This document shows positions 25,674 through 34,129 of a DNA stretch of 64,000 nucleotides, piece after piece. The stretch's first letter is position 1, and each line of letters begins with the position of its first letter. Source of the DNA: Sediminibacterium roseum (GTDB lineage: Bacteria > Bacteroidota > Bacteroidia > Chitinophagales > Chitinophagaceae); NCBI RefSeq assembly GCF_009939005.1, contig NZ_JAACJS010000015.1, positions 1,180,325 through 1,244,324 of the forward strand, given 5' to 3'. A program made the translations under genes and the position numbers. A model generated the notes under the pieces. It worked only from the letters and a program-made list of their open reading frames with translations, was not told where the DNA came from and searched no databases.

Positions 25674-28355
25674 ATGAAACGCATTATTTTCCTTTTACTG
25701 ATCCTTTTCTCTGCTGCTTATTCCTTTGCCGGGCATATTGCGGGTGGTGAAGTGTTCTACAAATACATCGGGCCGGGGGGCACTGCAAATACATCCCGGT
25801 ACGAGATCTCATTAAGGTTGTTTAGGGAGTGTGACCCGGATCCACCGGCGCCTGGTACCATGACTGCTGATATGCCAGCCAGTGTCATTGTAAATATTTA
25901 CAACAATTCCAGCCCATCTACCCTTTACGAGTTAGGCATCAATGTAACAAGGGCAAGTTTTAACACGATCCAATTGGGTACGCTCAACCCCTGCATTTCA
26001 CCGGCGCCCCCAAAACCGATTTGCTACCAGGTGGGTGTTTTTACTTTTACAAGAGACCTTCCCAACAGCGCTGCGGGTTACACCGTAACGTTTCAAACCT
26101 GTTGCAGAACGGTGAATATCGTGAACGTTTATTCCAATCCCGCACAAAACGAAGGCGCAACGTATACGGGCAATATCCCGGGCACAACCGCATTACCGGT
26201 GGGTGTAAACTCCAGTCCTGTTTTTGCGTTGAAAGATACCACGCTGGTTTGCGCAGGCGGCAAGTTCATTCTGGACTTCGGGGCAAACGATCCCGATGCA
26301 GGCGACTCATTGTCGTACAGCCTTTGTTCAGCTTTCGACAGGGGACTCACCATTAATTCTGCTGCTACTTCCAATTACAGTTATCCGCCTTATAACAATG
26401 TAGCATACAACGCCGGCTATACAGGTTCCACGCCGCTCGGCGACCTGGCTGTGATCGATCCTGTTACAGGCATTATATCGGGCATAGCCCCTGGAACGCC
26501 GGGCAGGTATGTGGTTACGGTTTGTATTACAGAATGGAGAGCGGGAAAGATCATTTCCAATCACCGGAAAGATTTTACGTTGCGTGTCAATTCGTGCACA
26601 CTCACAGGAGCCGTGTTGAAGCCAACCTACATTAGTTGTACGGGCACCACTCTTTTTTTCGAGAACGAATCAACCAGTTCCAATATCAATTCCTATTTAT
26701 GGGATTTTGGCGTGGCGGGAATCACAACAGATACATCTACCAACCCCACCCCATCGTATGATTACCTGAAAAGCGGAAAAGACAGCGGCACATTCACCGT
26801 TAAACTCAAAGTGGCAACCGTTAACGGATGCGAAGATTCTACAACCGCACTGGTAAAAGTGTATCCCGGTTTTAAAACAGGATTCACCGTTACCGGCTCT
26901 TGTCTTCTCAACAATTATATTTTCAAAGACACCTCAACCATCAAATACGGAACGGTAACCAGCCGTCTCTGGAACTTCGGCGATGTTTCTACACTAGCAG
27001 ACACCGCCCGGGCAAAAGATACCGCATGGAAATATACTTCGCCGGGCACCGTTCAGCTACAACTGGTCGTTGCCAACAACATCGGTTGCATTGATACCAT
27101 CACCCGGCCATTCACCATACTCGACAGACCCTCTCTCAGCCTTCCGTTCAAAGACACATTGATCTGCAGCATCGATACGCTTATGCTTCGATCGAACATT
27201 ACATCGGGGTCCGTAGTATGGTCGCCCGCCGGTACCGGCCCCAATGCAACACGAATATTGAACAGGAACACCGCAACACCATTGGTCTATCCCACAGATA
27301 CCACGAAATATTACGTTACCGTGAGCGACAATGGCTGCACAAACACAGATTCCGTTACGGTAAACGTGCTTCCGTTCATTGCTGTGAAAGCAGGGTTGGA
27401 TACGGGGGTTTGCCAGACAGACACGTTCAGGCTGCGGCCCGTTAGCCATGCGTTGCAATACCTGTGGACCGCCTCCACCGGCGAAAACGTGGAGGATGTG
27501 AAGTACCCGCTTGTTCAGCCGCTTGTAAGCACACGTTATTACGTAACGGCCAACCTCGGGAAATGCCAGGCGGTAGATTCTATGTTTGTAACCGTATCGC
27601 CTTACCCGCTCGCTGCCGCGGGCAACGATGTTACGATCTGTTACGGGTCGCGTGTGCAGTTGAACGGATCATCCAACGCAACAAAATATTCATGGACGCC
27701 GGCCTCGTCGCTCATCAACCCAAATACATTGAACCCGATTGCGGGCCCAACGAAAACAACCATGTACATTCTCAGCGCCACCAATACGGCCGGCTGTTTG
27801 AATGCAAAAACAGATACGGTGATCGTAACGGTTACTCCTCCCATCATTGCCAATGCGGGCAGGGATACGGCGGTGGTTGCAGGACAACCACTGCAACTGG
27901 AAGCCACCGGGGGAACCACCTATCTGTGGTCGCCGGCCACCGGCCTGAGCGCCATCAATATTGCAAACCCGATCGCCACGCTCGATAAAACATACGATAC
28001 CATGGTGTACACGGTGCGCGTGAGCATTGGCGCGTGTTATGCAGAGGACCAGGTAAAAGTGCGGGTATACAAATCGGCGCCGGATATTCTCGTGCCTTCC
28101 GGCTTTACACCAAACGGCGATGGAAAAAACGATGTGAGCCGGCCGGTGCTGCTTGGGATATCCAAACTGAATTACTTCAGTATTTACAATCGATGGGGAC
28201 AACTCGTCTTCACCACCAGCGAACAAAACAAAGGATGGGACGGCAACTTTAACGGCTCGCCGCAACCCAGTGGCACCTATGTGTACATCACATCCGGCGT
28301 GGATTTTCTCGGGAACGTGATCTCAAGGAAAGGCACAGTTGTTTTGATACGGTAA
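25674..28355 (+). CDS. Secreted PKD-type protein with CHU_C type IX sorting tail (paralogue 2)
   Basis: 893 residues with the same architecture as the gene before it: signal peptide (MKRIIFLLLILFSAAYSFA), HIAGGEVFYKYIGPGG N-terminal domain, PKD/Ig repeats (YLWDFGVAGITTDT, SRLWNFGDVSTLADTA, YLWSPATGLSAINI) and CHU_C tail (VPSGFTPNGDGKNDVSRPV, WDGNFNGSPQPSGTYVYIT, KGTVVLIR). Many segments are near-identical between the two (KDTLICxIDTL, YYVTANLGKCQA, CITEWRxGKIISxHRKDF), indicating a tandem duplication. It should be exported by the type IX system and anchored or released at the cell surface. A -7-like TATTTTGG lies about 20 bases before the ATG. Confidence 0.93.
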   Translation: MKRIIFLLLILFSAAYSFAGHIAGGEVFYKYIGPGGTANTSRYEISLRLFRECDPDPPAPGTMTADMPASVIVNIYNNSSPSTLYELGINVTRASFNTIQLGTLNPCISPAPPKPICYQVGVFTFTRDLPNSAAGYTVTFQTCCRTVNIVNVYSNPAQNEGATYTGNIPGTTALPVGVNSSPVFALKDTTLVCAGGKFILDFGANDPDAGDSLSYSLCSAFDRGLTINSAATSNYSYPPYNNVAYNAGYTGSTPLGDLAVIDPVTGIISGIAPGTPGRYVVTVCITEWRAGKIISNHRKDFTLRVNSCTLTGAVLKPTYISCTGTTLFFENESTSSNINSYLWDFGVAGITTDTSTNPTPSYDYLKSGKDSGTFTVKLKVATVNGCEDSTTALVKVYPGFKTGFTVTGSCLLNNYIFKDTSTIKYGTVTSRLWNFGDVSTLADTARAKDTAWKYTSPGTVQLQLVVANNIGCIDTITRPFTILDRPSLSLPFKDTLICSIDTLMLRSNITSGSVVWSPAGTGPNATRILNRNTATPLVYPTDTTKYYVTVSDNGCTNTDSVTVNVLPFIAVKAGLDTGVCQTDTFRLRPVSHALQYLWTASTGENVEDVKYPLVQPLVSTRYYVTANLGKCQAVDSMFVTVSPYPLAAAGNDVTICYGSRVQLNGSSNATKYSWTPASSLINPNTLNPIAGPTKTTMYILSATNTAGCLNAKTDTVIVTVTPPIIANAGRDTAVVAGQPLQLEATGGTTYLWSPATGLSAINIANPIATLDKTYDTMVYTVRVSIGACYAEDQVKVRVYKSAPDILVPSGFTPNGDGKNDVSRPVLLGISKLNYFSIYNRWGQLVFTTSEQNKGWDGNFNGSPQPSGTYVYITSGVDFLGNVISRKGTVVLIR

Positions 28356-28456
28356 GAGGCTGGTGAATGAAAAATATCCGGGACTGATTGTTATTTGCTA
28401 CGCTTCTGGCCGCATTCAGCGACCGCCACCTGCCGTTTACTATTCACCATATTCCC

Positions 28457-28464
28457 TACCTTCG
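28457..28464 (+). promoter_or_regulatory. -7-like box (TACCTTCG) for the SDR gene
   Basis: One mismatch to TAnnTTTG; ends 16 bases before ATG 28481. Confidence 0.4.
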
Positions 28465-28480
28465 CAGCCAACACATTTTT

Positions 28481-29236
28481 ATGGAAAAAATCATTCTGAT
28501 CACCGGCGCCACTTCCGGTTTTGGAAAAGCGATCGCTGAAAAATTTGCGGCCGGGGGATGGAACTGTATCATCACGGGGAGAAGGGAAGACAGGCTTTCG
28601 GCTTTGGCAAAAGAACTGGAATCGGCACACGCGATCAAAACGCTTCCATTGGTATTTGATGTTCAGAAACGGGATGAAGTATTCGCCGCCATCACACAGA
28701 TCCCTGGAGAATGGCAGTCGATTGATGTGCTTGTAAACAATGCAGGACTCGCCTTGGGGAGAGACAGTTTCGAAAACGCCAGCCTCGACGACTGGGATAC
28801 CATGGTCGACACCAACCTGAAAGGGATCATGTATGTTACCAAGGCTGTGCTGCCTTTTATGATCGCGAGAAAAAAAGGGCATGTGATCAACATCGGTTCT
28901 ACTGCGGGAAAAGAAGTTTACAAAGATGGCAATGGCTATTGCGCAACAAAATTTGCAGTGGGTGCACTGAGCAAATCGATGCGCATAGATCTTTTGCAAC
29001 ATGCGATCAAGGTAACCACGATCAATCCCGGGGCGGCAGAAACAGAATTTTCAATCGTTCGTTTCAAAGGAGATGAAGGAAAGGCAAAACAGGTTTACGA
29101 TGGTTTTGTTCCTTTGTATGCAGATGATGTTGCAGGTGTGACCTACTATTGCGCAACACTTCCGCCCAACGTTTGCATCAATGATCTTACCGTAACCTGT
29201 ACGGCGCAGGCCGATTCAATTTATTTTCACAAATAA
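28481..29236 (+). CDS. Short-chain dehydrogenase/reductase (YdfG-like)
   Basis: 251 residues. Classical SDR: cofactor motif TGATSGFGKAIAEKF, NAG motif in VLVNNAGLALG, catalytic Ser in INIGSTAG, YCATKFAVGALSKSMR holding the Tyr-x3-Lys pair, and NPGAAETEFS after it. An Arg right after the second strand (TGRREDR) favours NADP. It is closest to the 3-hydroxy acid/serine dehydrogenase group (YdfG) by these motifs. The upstream frame is open, but ATG 28481 is preferred because a -7-like box lies before it. The DinB gene follows in 18 bases. Confidence 0.94.
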   Translation: MEKIILITGATSGFGKAIAEKFAAGGWNCIITGRREDRLSALAKELESAHAIKTLPLVFDVQKRDEVFAAITQIPGEWQSIDVLVNNAGLALGRDSFENASLDDWDTMVDTNLKGIMYVTKAVLPFMIARKKGHVINIGSTAGKEVYKDGNGYCATKFAVGALSKSMRIDLLQHAIKVTTINPGAAETEFSIVRFKGDEGKAKQVYDGFVPLYADDVAGVTYYCATLPPNVCINDLTVTCTAQADSIYFHK

Positions 29237-29254
29237 AAACAATACACCAAAACT

Positions 29255-29749
29255 ATGTTCAGCTCCATCCGGCATTTCAGCGACATCTGGGAATCAGAAA
29301 CGGCATCAACACTTGCGTGTCTTAACAACCTGACAGATGAAAGTCTTACGAAAGAATATGTGAATGATTACAGAACGATCGATCGCCTGGCCAACCACAT
29401 CGTAGATTGTGCCGCCGGTATTCCGCACGAAGCAGGATTGCCTGTTGCGGGTTATGAAAAAATAAAATTTCATACCGTACACGAGCTGGTAGAGGCCTAC
29501 AAAAAAAATACGGCCGCAGTAACAGCCGCACTCACACAGTGGAACGACGATACCCTGCAGGAAGAAACGCCGATGTACGGAGAAAGCTGGAAGAAAGGGT
29601 TTGCTCTTTGGGTAACAGTAGTGCACCAGATCCATCACCGCGGCCAGCTCACTGTTTTGATGCGCGCCGCAGGATTAAAAGTACCCGGCATTTACGGCCC
29701 CTCAAAAGAAGAATGGGAAGCGATGACGTTCTTACCACAGGCAGATTAG
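29255..29749 (+). CDS. DinB family protein
   Basis: 164 residues, the usual length of the DinB/YfiT four-helix family. The metal-ligand His residues are in RLANHIVDC and VVHQIHHRGQLTVLMRAAGL, near the C-terminus. Family members are putative metal-dependent thiol transferases or stress proteins; the substrate is unknown. It has no signal peptide and follows the SDR gene, perhaps in one transcript ending at the hairpin at 29771-29809. Confidence 0.92.
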   Translation: MFSSIRHFSDIWESETASTLACLNNLTDESLTKEYVNDYRTIDRLANHIVDCAAGIPHEAGLPVAGYEKIKFHTVHELVEAYKKNTAAVTAALTQWNDDTLQEETPMYGESWKKGFALWVTVVHQIHHRGQLTVLMRAAGLKVPGIYGPSKEEWEAMTFLPQAD

Positions 29750-29770
29750 AGATATAAACCTGTACATTTA

Positions 29771-29809
29771 TAAACAAGAAGCGGATCGGTAAGATTCGCT
29801 TCTTGTTTA
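29771..29809. terminator. Bidirectional terminator, perfect 13-bp stem
   Basis: TAAACAAGAAGCG (29771-29783) is matched exactly at 29797-29809. It separates the DinB gene from the convergent flavoprotein gene. Confidence 0.8.
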
Positions 29810-29850
29810 TTAGGGATTTGCTATTTCCCAAGATGTAAGAAACAATCTTA

Positions 29851-30786
29851 CTATTCAGATCGTAATTTTTCAAACTCAGCAACGATCTCATTCACCACAT
29901 CGGCGGCGGGTTTTATTTCATGGATAAGTGCGCTCACTTGTCCTATCTCGAGTTCACCTTCGGCCAGATCGCCTTCGAACATGCCTTTTTTGGCGCGGGC
30001 GCGGCCGAGCAATTGACGGAGCTCTTCTTCGGTAGCGCCACGCAATTCTGCATCGCGAACCTCGGTAGCAAAATGATTTTTGAGAAGACGTACGGGCATT
30101 AATTTTTTCATACTGAGTTGCGTGTCTCCTTCGCCTGCTTCTACTACCGCCTGTTTGAATGCCATATGCGAAGATGCTTCCGGTGTGCAAACAAAACGGC
30201 TCCCGATCTGAACGCCATCTGCGCCCAGTACCATCGCTGCAAGCATTTGCCTGCCGGTGGCAATGCCGCCTGCGGCAATTACGGGTATCTTAACGGCTTC
30301 TTTTACCACCGGCACCAATACCATCGTAGTCGTTTCTTCACGGCCGTTATGGCCGCCGGCTTCAAAGCCTTCGGCAACCACCGCATCGCAACCGGCTTCT
30401 TCAGCCTTTAGTGCAAATTTGCTGCTGCTTACCACGTGCACAACGGTGATGCCATTTTCTTTCAGGTATGCGGTCCATGTTTTGGGATTACCCGCGCTTG
30501 TAAAAACAACAGGTACTTTTTCGTCGATGATGATATCGATCAGTTCTTTCACATCAGGATACATCAAAGGAATATTCACGCCGAAGGGTTTGGCGGTAGC
30601 CGCTTTACACTGCCGGATGTGTTCGCGCAATACAGGCGGGTACATGCTTCCGGCGCCGAGCAGGCCCAGTGCGCCGGCATTGCTCACTGCACTGGCAAGT
30701 TTCCATCCACTCGCCCAGATCATTCCCGCCTGTACGATCGGGTACTGTACCTGGAACAAGGTTGTGATCCGGTTAGAGGTATTCAT
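29851..30786 (-). CDS. Nitronate monooxygenase/FabK-like flavin oxidoreductase
   Basis: 311 residues. A TIM-barrel FMN enzyme of the 2-nitropropane dioxygenase/FabK family: VQYPIVQAGMIWASG at the start, NAGALGLLGAGSM, VVFTSAGNPKTW, AEGFEAGGHNGREETTTM with the His used for catalysis, PVIAAGGIATGRQM and GADGVQIGSRF for phosphate binding. It could oxidise nitronates or act as an FMN-dependent enoyl-ACP reductase; the length fits both, and the lack of surrounding fatty-acid genes gives no support for FabK. It is divergent from the 73-aa gene. Confidence 0.92.
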   Translation of the reverse strand: MNTSNRITTLFQVQYPIVQAGMIWASGWKLASAVSNAGALGLLGAGSMYPPVLREHIRQCKAATAKPFGVNIPLMYPDVKELIDIIIDEKVPVVFTSAGNPKTWTAYLKENGITVVHVVSSSKFALKAEEAGCDAVVAEGFEAGGHNGREETTTMVLVPVVKEAVKIPVIAAGGIATGRQMLAAMVLGADGVQIGSRFVCTPEASSHMAFKQAVVEAGEGDTQLSMKKLMPVRLLKNHFATEVRDAELRGATEEELRQLLGRARAKKGMFEGDLAEGELEIGQVSALIHEIKPAADVVNEIVAEFEKLRSE

Positions 30787-30840
30787 GTGTGCAATTTAAA
30801 AAATCAATATTTAATTGGTAACTTTATTAAAACTTGCGCA

Positions 30841-31062
30841 ATGGCAAAACACCAAATACAGGCAGCGGGGAGCGGGATTGCGCAGGGAAAACCGGCCGAA
30901 CCGGAGGTAGTTTATGAGAACGAACTGAGTGCCGGACAATGGATCGAATTAAAAAAACGGATTGCCGACCACGAAGCAGGAACAGCAGCGACAACCACGA
31001 TAGAACAACTCGAAGAAAGGCTAAGGAAAAGGCGAAGTGAGCTAAGACTAAGACCCCATTAA
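30841..31062 (+). CDS. Small antitoxin-like protein
   Basis: 73 residues. The C-terminal part (ELSAGQWIELKKRIADHEAG, then TTIEQLEERLRKR) has the pattern of putative addiction-module components (Unstab_antitox, TIGR02574), in which a short helix is followed by a DHEA-like turn and a Trp/Ile-Glu-Glu-x2-x-Arg-Leu helix. The N-terminal 25 residues are of low complexity and unlike that family. No RelE/ParE-type toxin gene is next to it; both flanking genes are enzymes on the other strand. A -7-like TAACTTTA lies at 30819-30826. Its stop overlaps that of the convergent gene. Family call is inference. Confidence 0.7.
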   Translation: MAKHQIQAAGSGIAQGKPAEPEVVYENELSAGQWIELKKRIADHEAGTAATTTIEQLEERLRKRRSELRLRPH

Positions 31063-32051
31063 CCGAAATCTATCTCTGTATTATCCCCAATATTAAGGCT
31101 TCGGCTCAACCCTCTCACCGAAGCATCGCTGCCGATCAGGGAATTGTCGAGCACCACTTCATACAAAGTAGTATAGGACCCGATGATGCTGTCTCTTACG
31201 ATTGAATGTTTGATAGACGTATTGGCGCCAATGGCCACATGCGGCCCGATGATCGCATTCGAGATATCACAGCCCGGCGCTATGCTGACGGGCGGAATGA
31301 TGATGGTGTCTTTGTAACAGTGATTGCCTTCTGTATTGCCCCCGAATTTTTTCAGTAGGGTGGCGTTGCTCTCCAGCAGGGTTTCTTTCTTGCCGCAATC
31401 AAACCAGTTCTTCACTTTGAACGCCTGGAACTTGGCGCCGCGTTTGATCATGCAGTCGAGCGCATCGGTAAGATTGTATTCGCCAAAAGTGCGGATGTCC
31501 TGCGCAAAAAGATGGTGCAGGCACTCGAAAAGGAAATGCGTTTCCTTGATCTTATACAACCCCACAAGCGCCATATTGCTTTTGGGTATCGCCGGTTTCT
31601 CCACCACCTGCTCTATAAACCCGTCTTCGCCGACAGACGCCACACCAAAATTTCTTGGATCATCCACTTTCTTGATGCCAAGCATACTGTATTCGCTGTT
31701 CACCACTTCCTTTACATCGTACTCGCAAATGGTATCGCCCAATGCCACAAACACTTCGTCGTTGCCCACAATGTTCCGGGTAAGCTCTATCGCGTGGCCC
31801 GTTCCCTGTCTTTCGTTCTGGAAAACGAAATGAGTGGTCAGGTCGGGGTAATTTTCCTTTACATAATCCTGGATCTTTTCGCCCAGGTATCCTACGATAA
31901 AAATAAATTCCTGTATACCGGCATCGCGCAACTGGTCAACAATAAAACTCAGGATGGTCTTTCCTGCGATCGGTATCAGGGCCTTCGGTTGGGTATAGGT
32001 ATGCGGTCTTAATTTGGTACCGGCTCCGGCAACGGGGATGATCGCTTTCAT
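31059..32051 (-). CDS. Sugar nucleotidyltransferase
   Basis: 330 residues from ATG 32051, chosen because the catalytic motif (PVAGAGTKLRPHTYTQPKAL) must lie at the N-terminus; the frame is open for 213 bases upstream but has no matching sequence. N-terminal NTP-transferase domain (PIAGKTILSFIVDQL, GTGHAIELT, VALGDTICEYD, FGVASVGEDGFIEQVVEKP), then left-handed beta-helix hexapeptides (IIGPHVAIGANTSIKHS, IIGSYTTLYEVVLDNSLIGS). It would form a nucleotide sugar such as dTDP- or UDP-glucose for surface polysaccharide; the exact sugar is not decided by the sequence. It diverges from glyA. Confidence 0.93.
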   Translation of the reverse strand: MKAIIPVAGAGTKLRPHTYTQPKALIPIAGKTILSFIVDQLRDAGIQEFIFIVGYLGEKIQDYVKENYPDLTTHFVFQNERQGTGHAIELTRNIVGNDEVFVALGDTICEYDVKEVVNSEYSMLGIKKVDDPRNFGVASVGEDGFIEQVVEKPAIPKSNMALVGLYKIKETHFLFECLHHLFAQDIRTFGEYNLTDALDCMIKRGAKFQAFKVKNWFDCGKKETLLESNATLLKKFGGNTEGNHCYKDTIIIPPVSIAPGCDISNAIIGPHVAIGANTSIKHSIVRDSIIGSYTTLYEVVLDNSLIGSDASVRGLSRSLNIGDNTEIDFG

Positions 32052-32267
32052 GGGGGTTCCATTTATGTTTGAAAACAGTGCACTGCCATACCTCACATAC
32101 ACCATCATGTATGCCAGACACATTCTCAGGAGGCGCAAAATAGGGAAAAAACAGCTATCCGCTGCCAGCTCCGGGCCGCGGGTTGCCTGCCAAACGCCGT
32201 TCCATCCCTTTTTATCGGTTTTTTCCACAAAAAAAGACCCTTCGGCACATAGGTCGCAGCGCACAGC

Positions 32268-32275
32268 TATCTTTG
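32268..32275 (+). promoter_or_regulatory. -7 box (TATCTTTG) for glyA
   Basis: Exact match to TAnnTTTG, 18 bases before ATG 32294. It rules against the upstream in-frame starts. Confidence 0.6.
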
Positions 32276-32293
32276 CGGCAAAACAACAAGCTA

Positions 32294-33574
32294 ATGCAAA
32301 GAGATACCCTGGTATTCGACCTGATCAAACAGGAACTGGAAAGACAACGTCATGGCATTGAACTGATCGCTTCTGAAAATTTTACCAGCCTGCAGGTGAT
32401 CCAGGCCATGGGCAGCGTACTCACCAACAAATACGCCGAAGGGTATCCCGGCCGCCGCTATTATGCGGGCTGCGAAATTGTTGACCAGACAGAACAGCTG
32501 GCCATCGACCGCCTCAAACAGATCTTCAACATAGAATATGCCAACGTTCAGCCGCACAGCGGGGCGCAGGCCAATGCCGCCGTTGCGCTGGCGGTACTGC
32601 AACCGGGCGACCCCATCCTGGGGCTCGATCTCAGCATGGGCGGCCACCTCACACACGGCTCTGCCGTTAACTACAGCGGCAAACTGTACCAACCCAATTT
32701 TTACGGCGTTACCCGCGAAGAAGGAAGGGTTGACTACGAAATGCTCGAGGCAAAAGCAAGAGAGGTAAAACCGAAAATGATCATCTGTGGCGCGAGTGCA
32801 TACAGCCGCGACTGGGACTACGAACGCATCCGCAAAGTGGCCGACGAGGTAGGCGCCCTGGTGATGGCGGATATAGCGCACCCGGCAGGACTGATCGCCA
32901 AGAACTTGTTGAACGATCCTTTCGATCATTGTCATTTTGTAACATCCACCACGCACAAAACATTACGCGGGCCACGCGGCGGCATCATCATGATGCGCAA
33001 GGATTTTGAAAATCCGTTTGGATTGAAAGATGTGAAAGGGAACATACGCATGATGAGCAACCTGCTCGATATGGCCGTTTTCCCGGGTATCCAGGGTGGG
33101 CCGCTGGAACATGTGATCGCCGCAAAAGCAGTAGCCTTCGGTGAAATATTGACCGATGCCTATACCGATTACGCCAACCAGGTAATCAAAAACTCACAGG
33201 CGCTTGCAAAAGCGCTTGTTGCCAAAGAATACCAGATCATCAGCGGCGGAACAGACAACCATCTTGTGCTGATCGACCTTCGCAACAAAAACATCAGCGG
33301 CAAAAAAGCAGAACAGGCATTGGTAATGGCCGATATCACCGCAAACAAAAACATGGTTCCGTACGACGACAAAAGCGCGTTCGTAACATCAGGCATCCGT
33401 CTTGGCGTACCGGCCATTACAACAAGGGGCATGAAAGAAGAACACATGCAGTTTGTTGTAAACGCGATAGACCAGGTGTTGATGAATGCGGATGACACAA
33501 ACATCATCGCCCAGGTAAAAAAAGATGTGAACGATTTTATGACCCAGTTCGCTTTGTATCCTGAACTGGGCTAG
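32294..33574 (+). CDS. glyA: Serine hydroxymethyltransferase
   Basis: 426 residues. A PLP enzyme that converts serine and THF to glycine and methylene-THF. Motifs: [63 protein letters not shown], the PLP-lysine segment [14 protein letters not shown], and [13 protein letters not shown] promoter upstream of the second ATG fixes the start at 32294. It provides the methylene-THF used by FolD. DUF4293 follows 43 bases downstream. Confidence 0.98.
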   Translation: MQRDTLVFDLIKQELERQRHGIELIASENFTSLQVIQAMGSVLTNKYAEGYPGRRYYAGCEIVDQTEQLAIDRLKQIFNIEYANVQPHSGAQANAAVALAVLQPGDPILGLDLSMGGHLTHGSAVNYSGKLYQPNFYGVTREEGRVDYEMLEAKAREVKPKMIICGASAYSRDWDYERIRKVADEVGALVMADIAHPAGLIAKNLLNDPFDHCHFVTSTTHKTLRGPRGGIIMMRKDFENPFGLKDVKGNIRMMSNLLDMAVFPGIQGGPLEHVIAAKAVAFGEILTDAYTDYANQVIKNSQALAKALVAKEYQIISGGTDNHLVLIDLRNKNISGKKAEQALVMADITANKNMVPYDDKSAFVTSGIRLGVPAITTRGMKEEHMQFVVNAIDQVLMNADDTNIIAQVKKDVNDFMTQFALYPELG

Positions 33575-33617
33575 CATGATTATTGTTGGTTTTACAAACA
33601 GCAACTAAATTTTTCTT

Positions 33618-34040
33618 ATGATACAACGTTTACAATCACTGTGGCTGCTGCTCGCATCACTGTGCGCATTCATGACCCTGAAGTTGCCCTTTTTCAGCGG
33701 CAACATTCTTGTGAACAATGCAAAAGTGTTCAGTCAATTCACTGCGATGAGTTATATGCTGCTCATGATCCTTACGGTCATCGTTGCAGCGGGCTCGCTC
33801 GTAACCATATTTCTTTACAAGAACAGGGGACTTCAATGGAAGGTTGCGCTTGTGCTTTTCGTATTCTCCCTTCTCAATATTATCATGTTCTATGTAGCTA
33901 AGGGCGCCTATGTGGCTGGAGAATGGACGTACAACCTTTCCTGCCTGATTGCCATCGCCATCCCCATATTCCTGCTGATGGCAGCGCGCGCGATCTACAA
34001 AGATGAGAAGCTTGTGAAAAGCGTTGACCGTTTGCGATAG
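33618..34040 (+). CDS. DUF4293 membrane protein
   Basis: 140 residues with four membrane helices (about 7-27, 45-67, 74-95, 105-125). The start MIQRLQSLWLLLASL and the small loops are typical of DUF4293, a family confined to Bacteroidota. It resides in the inner membrane; function unknown. In several genomes it lies beside rho or uvrA; here the neighbours are glyA and the convergent uvrA. A 24-bp perfect hairpin ends the gene. Confidence 0.93.
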   Translation: MIQRLQSLWLLLASLCAFMTLKLPFFSGNILVNNAKVFSQFTAMSYMLLMILTVIVAAGSLVTIFLYKNRGLQWKVALVLFVFSLLNIIMFYVAKGAYVAGEWTYNLSCLIAIAIPIFLLMAARAIYKDEKLVKSVDRLR

Positions 34041-34057
34041 TGCCTGCAGGCGGGATC

Positions 34058-34108
34058 AATAGCAAACAATAAGGCCGATGATATTCATCGGCCTTATTGT
34101 TTGCTATT
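34058..34108. terminator. Bidirectional terminator with perfect 24-bp stem
   Basis: The 24 bases 34058-34081 are matched without error by 34085-34108 around a three-base loop. It lies between the convergent DUF4293 gene and uvrA; the stem carries AATAA/TTATT runs so either strand can give a U-rich end. Confidence 0.85.
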
Positions 34109-34129
34109 AAATGTTTACGGGCTGGATGC

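Noticed and set aside
30787..30840. A toxin gene partner for the 73-aa protein
   Set aside because: The gap upstream is only 54 bases and downstream lies a convergent enzyme gene; no small toxin frame is present.
32052..32293. Glycine or other riboswitch upstream of glyA
   Set aside because: No conserved riboswitch core is recognisable and the promoter leaves a leader of only about 13 bases.
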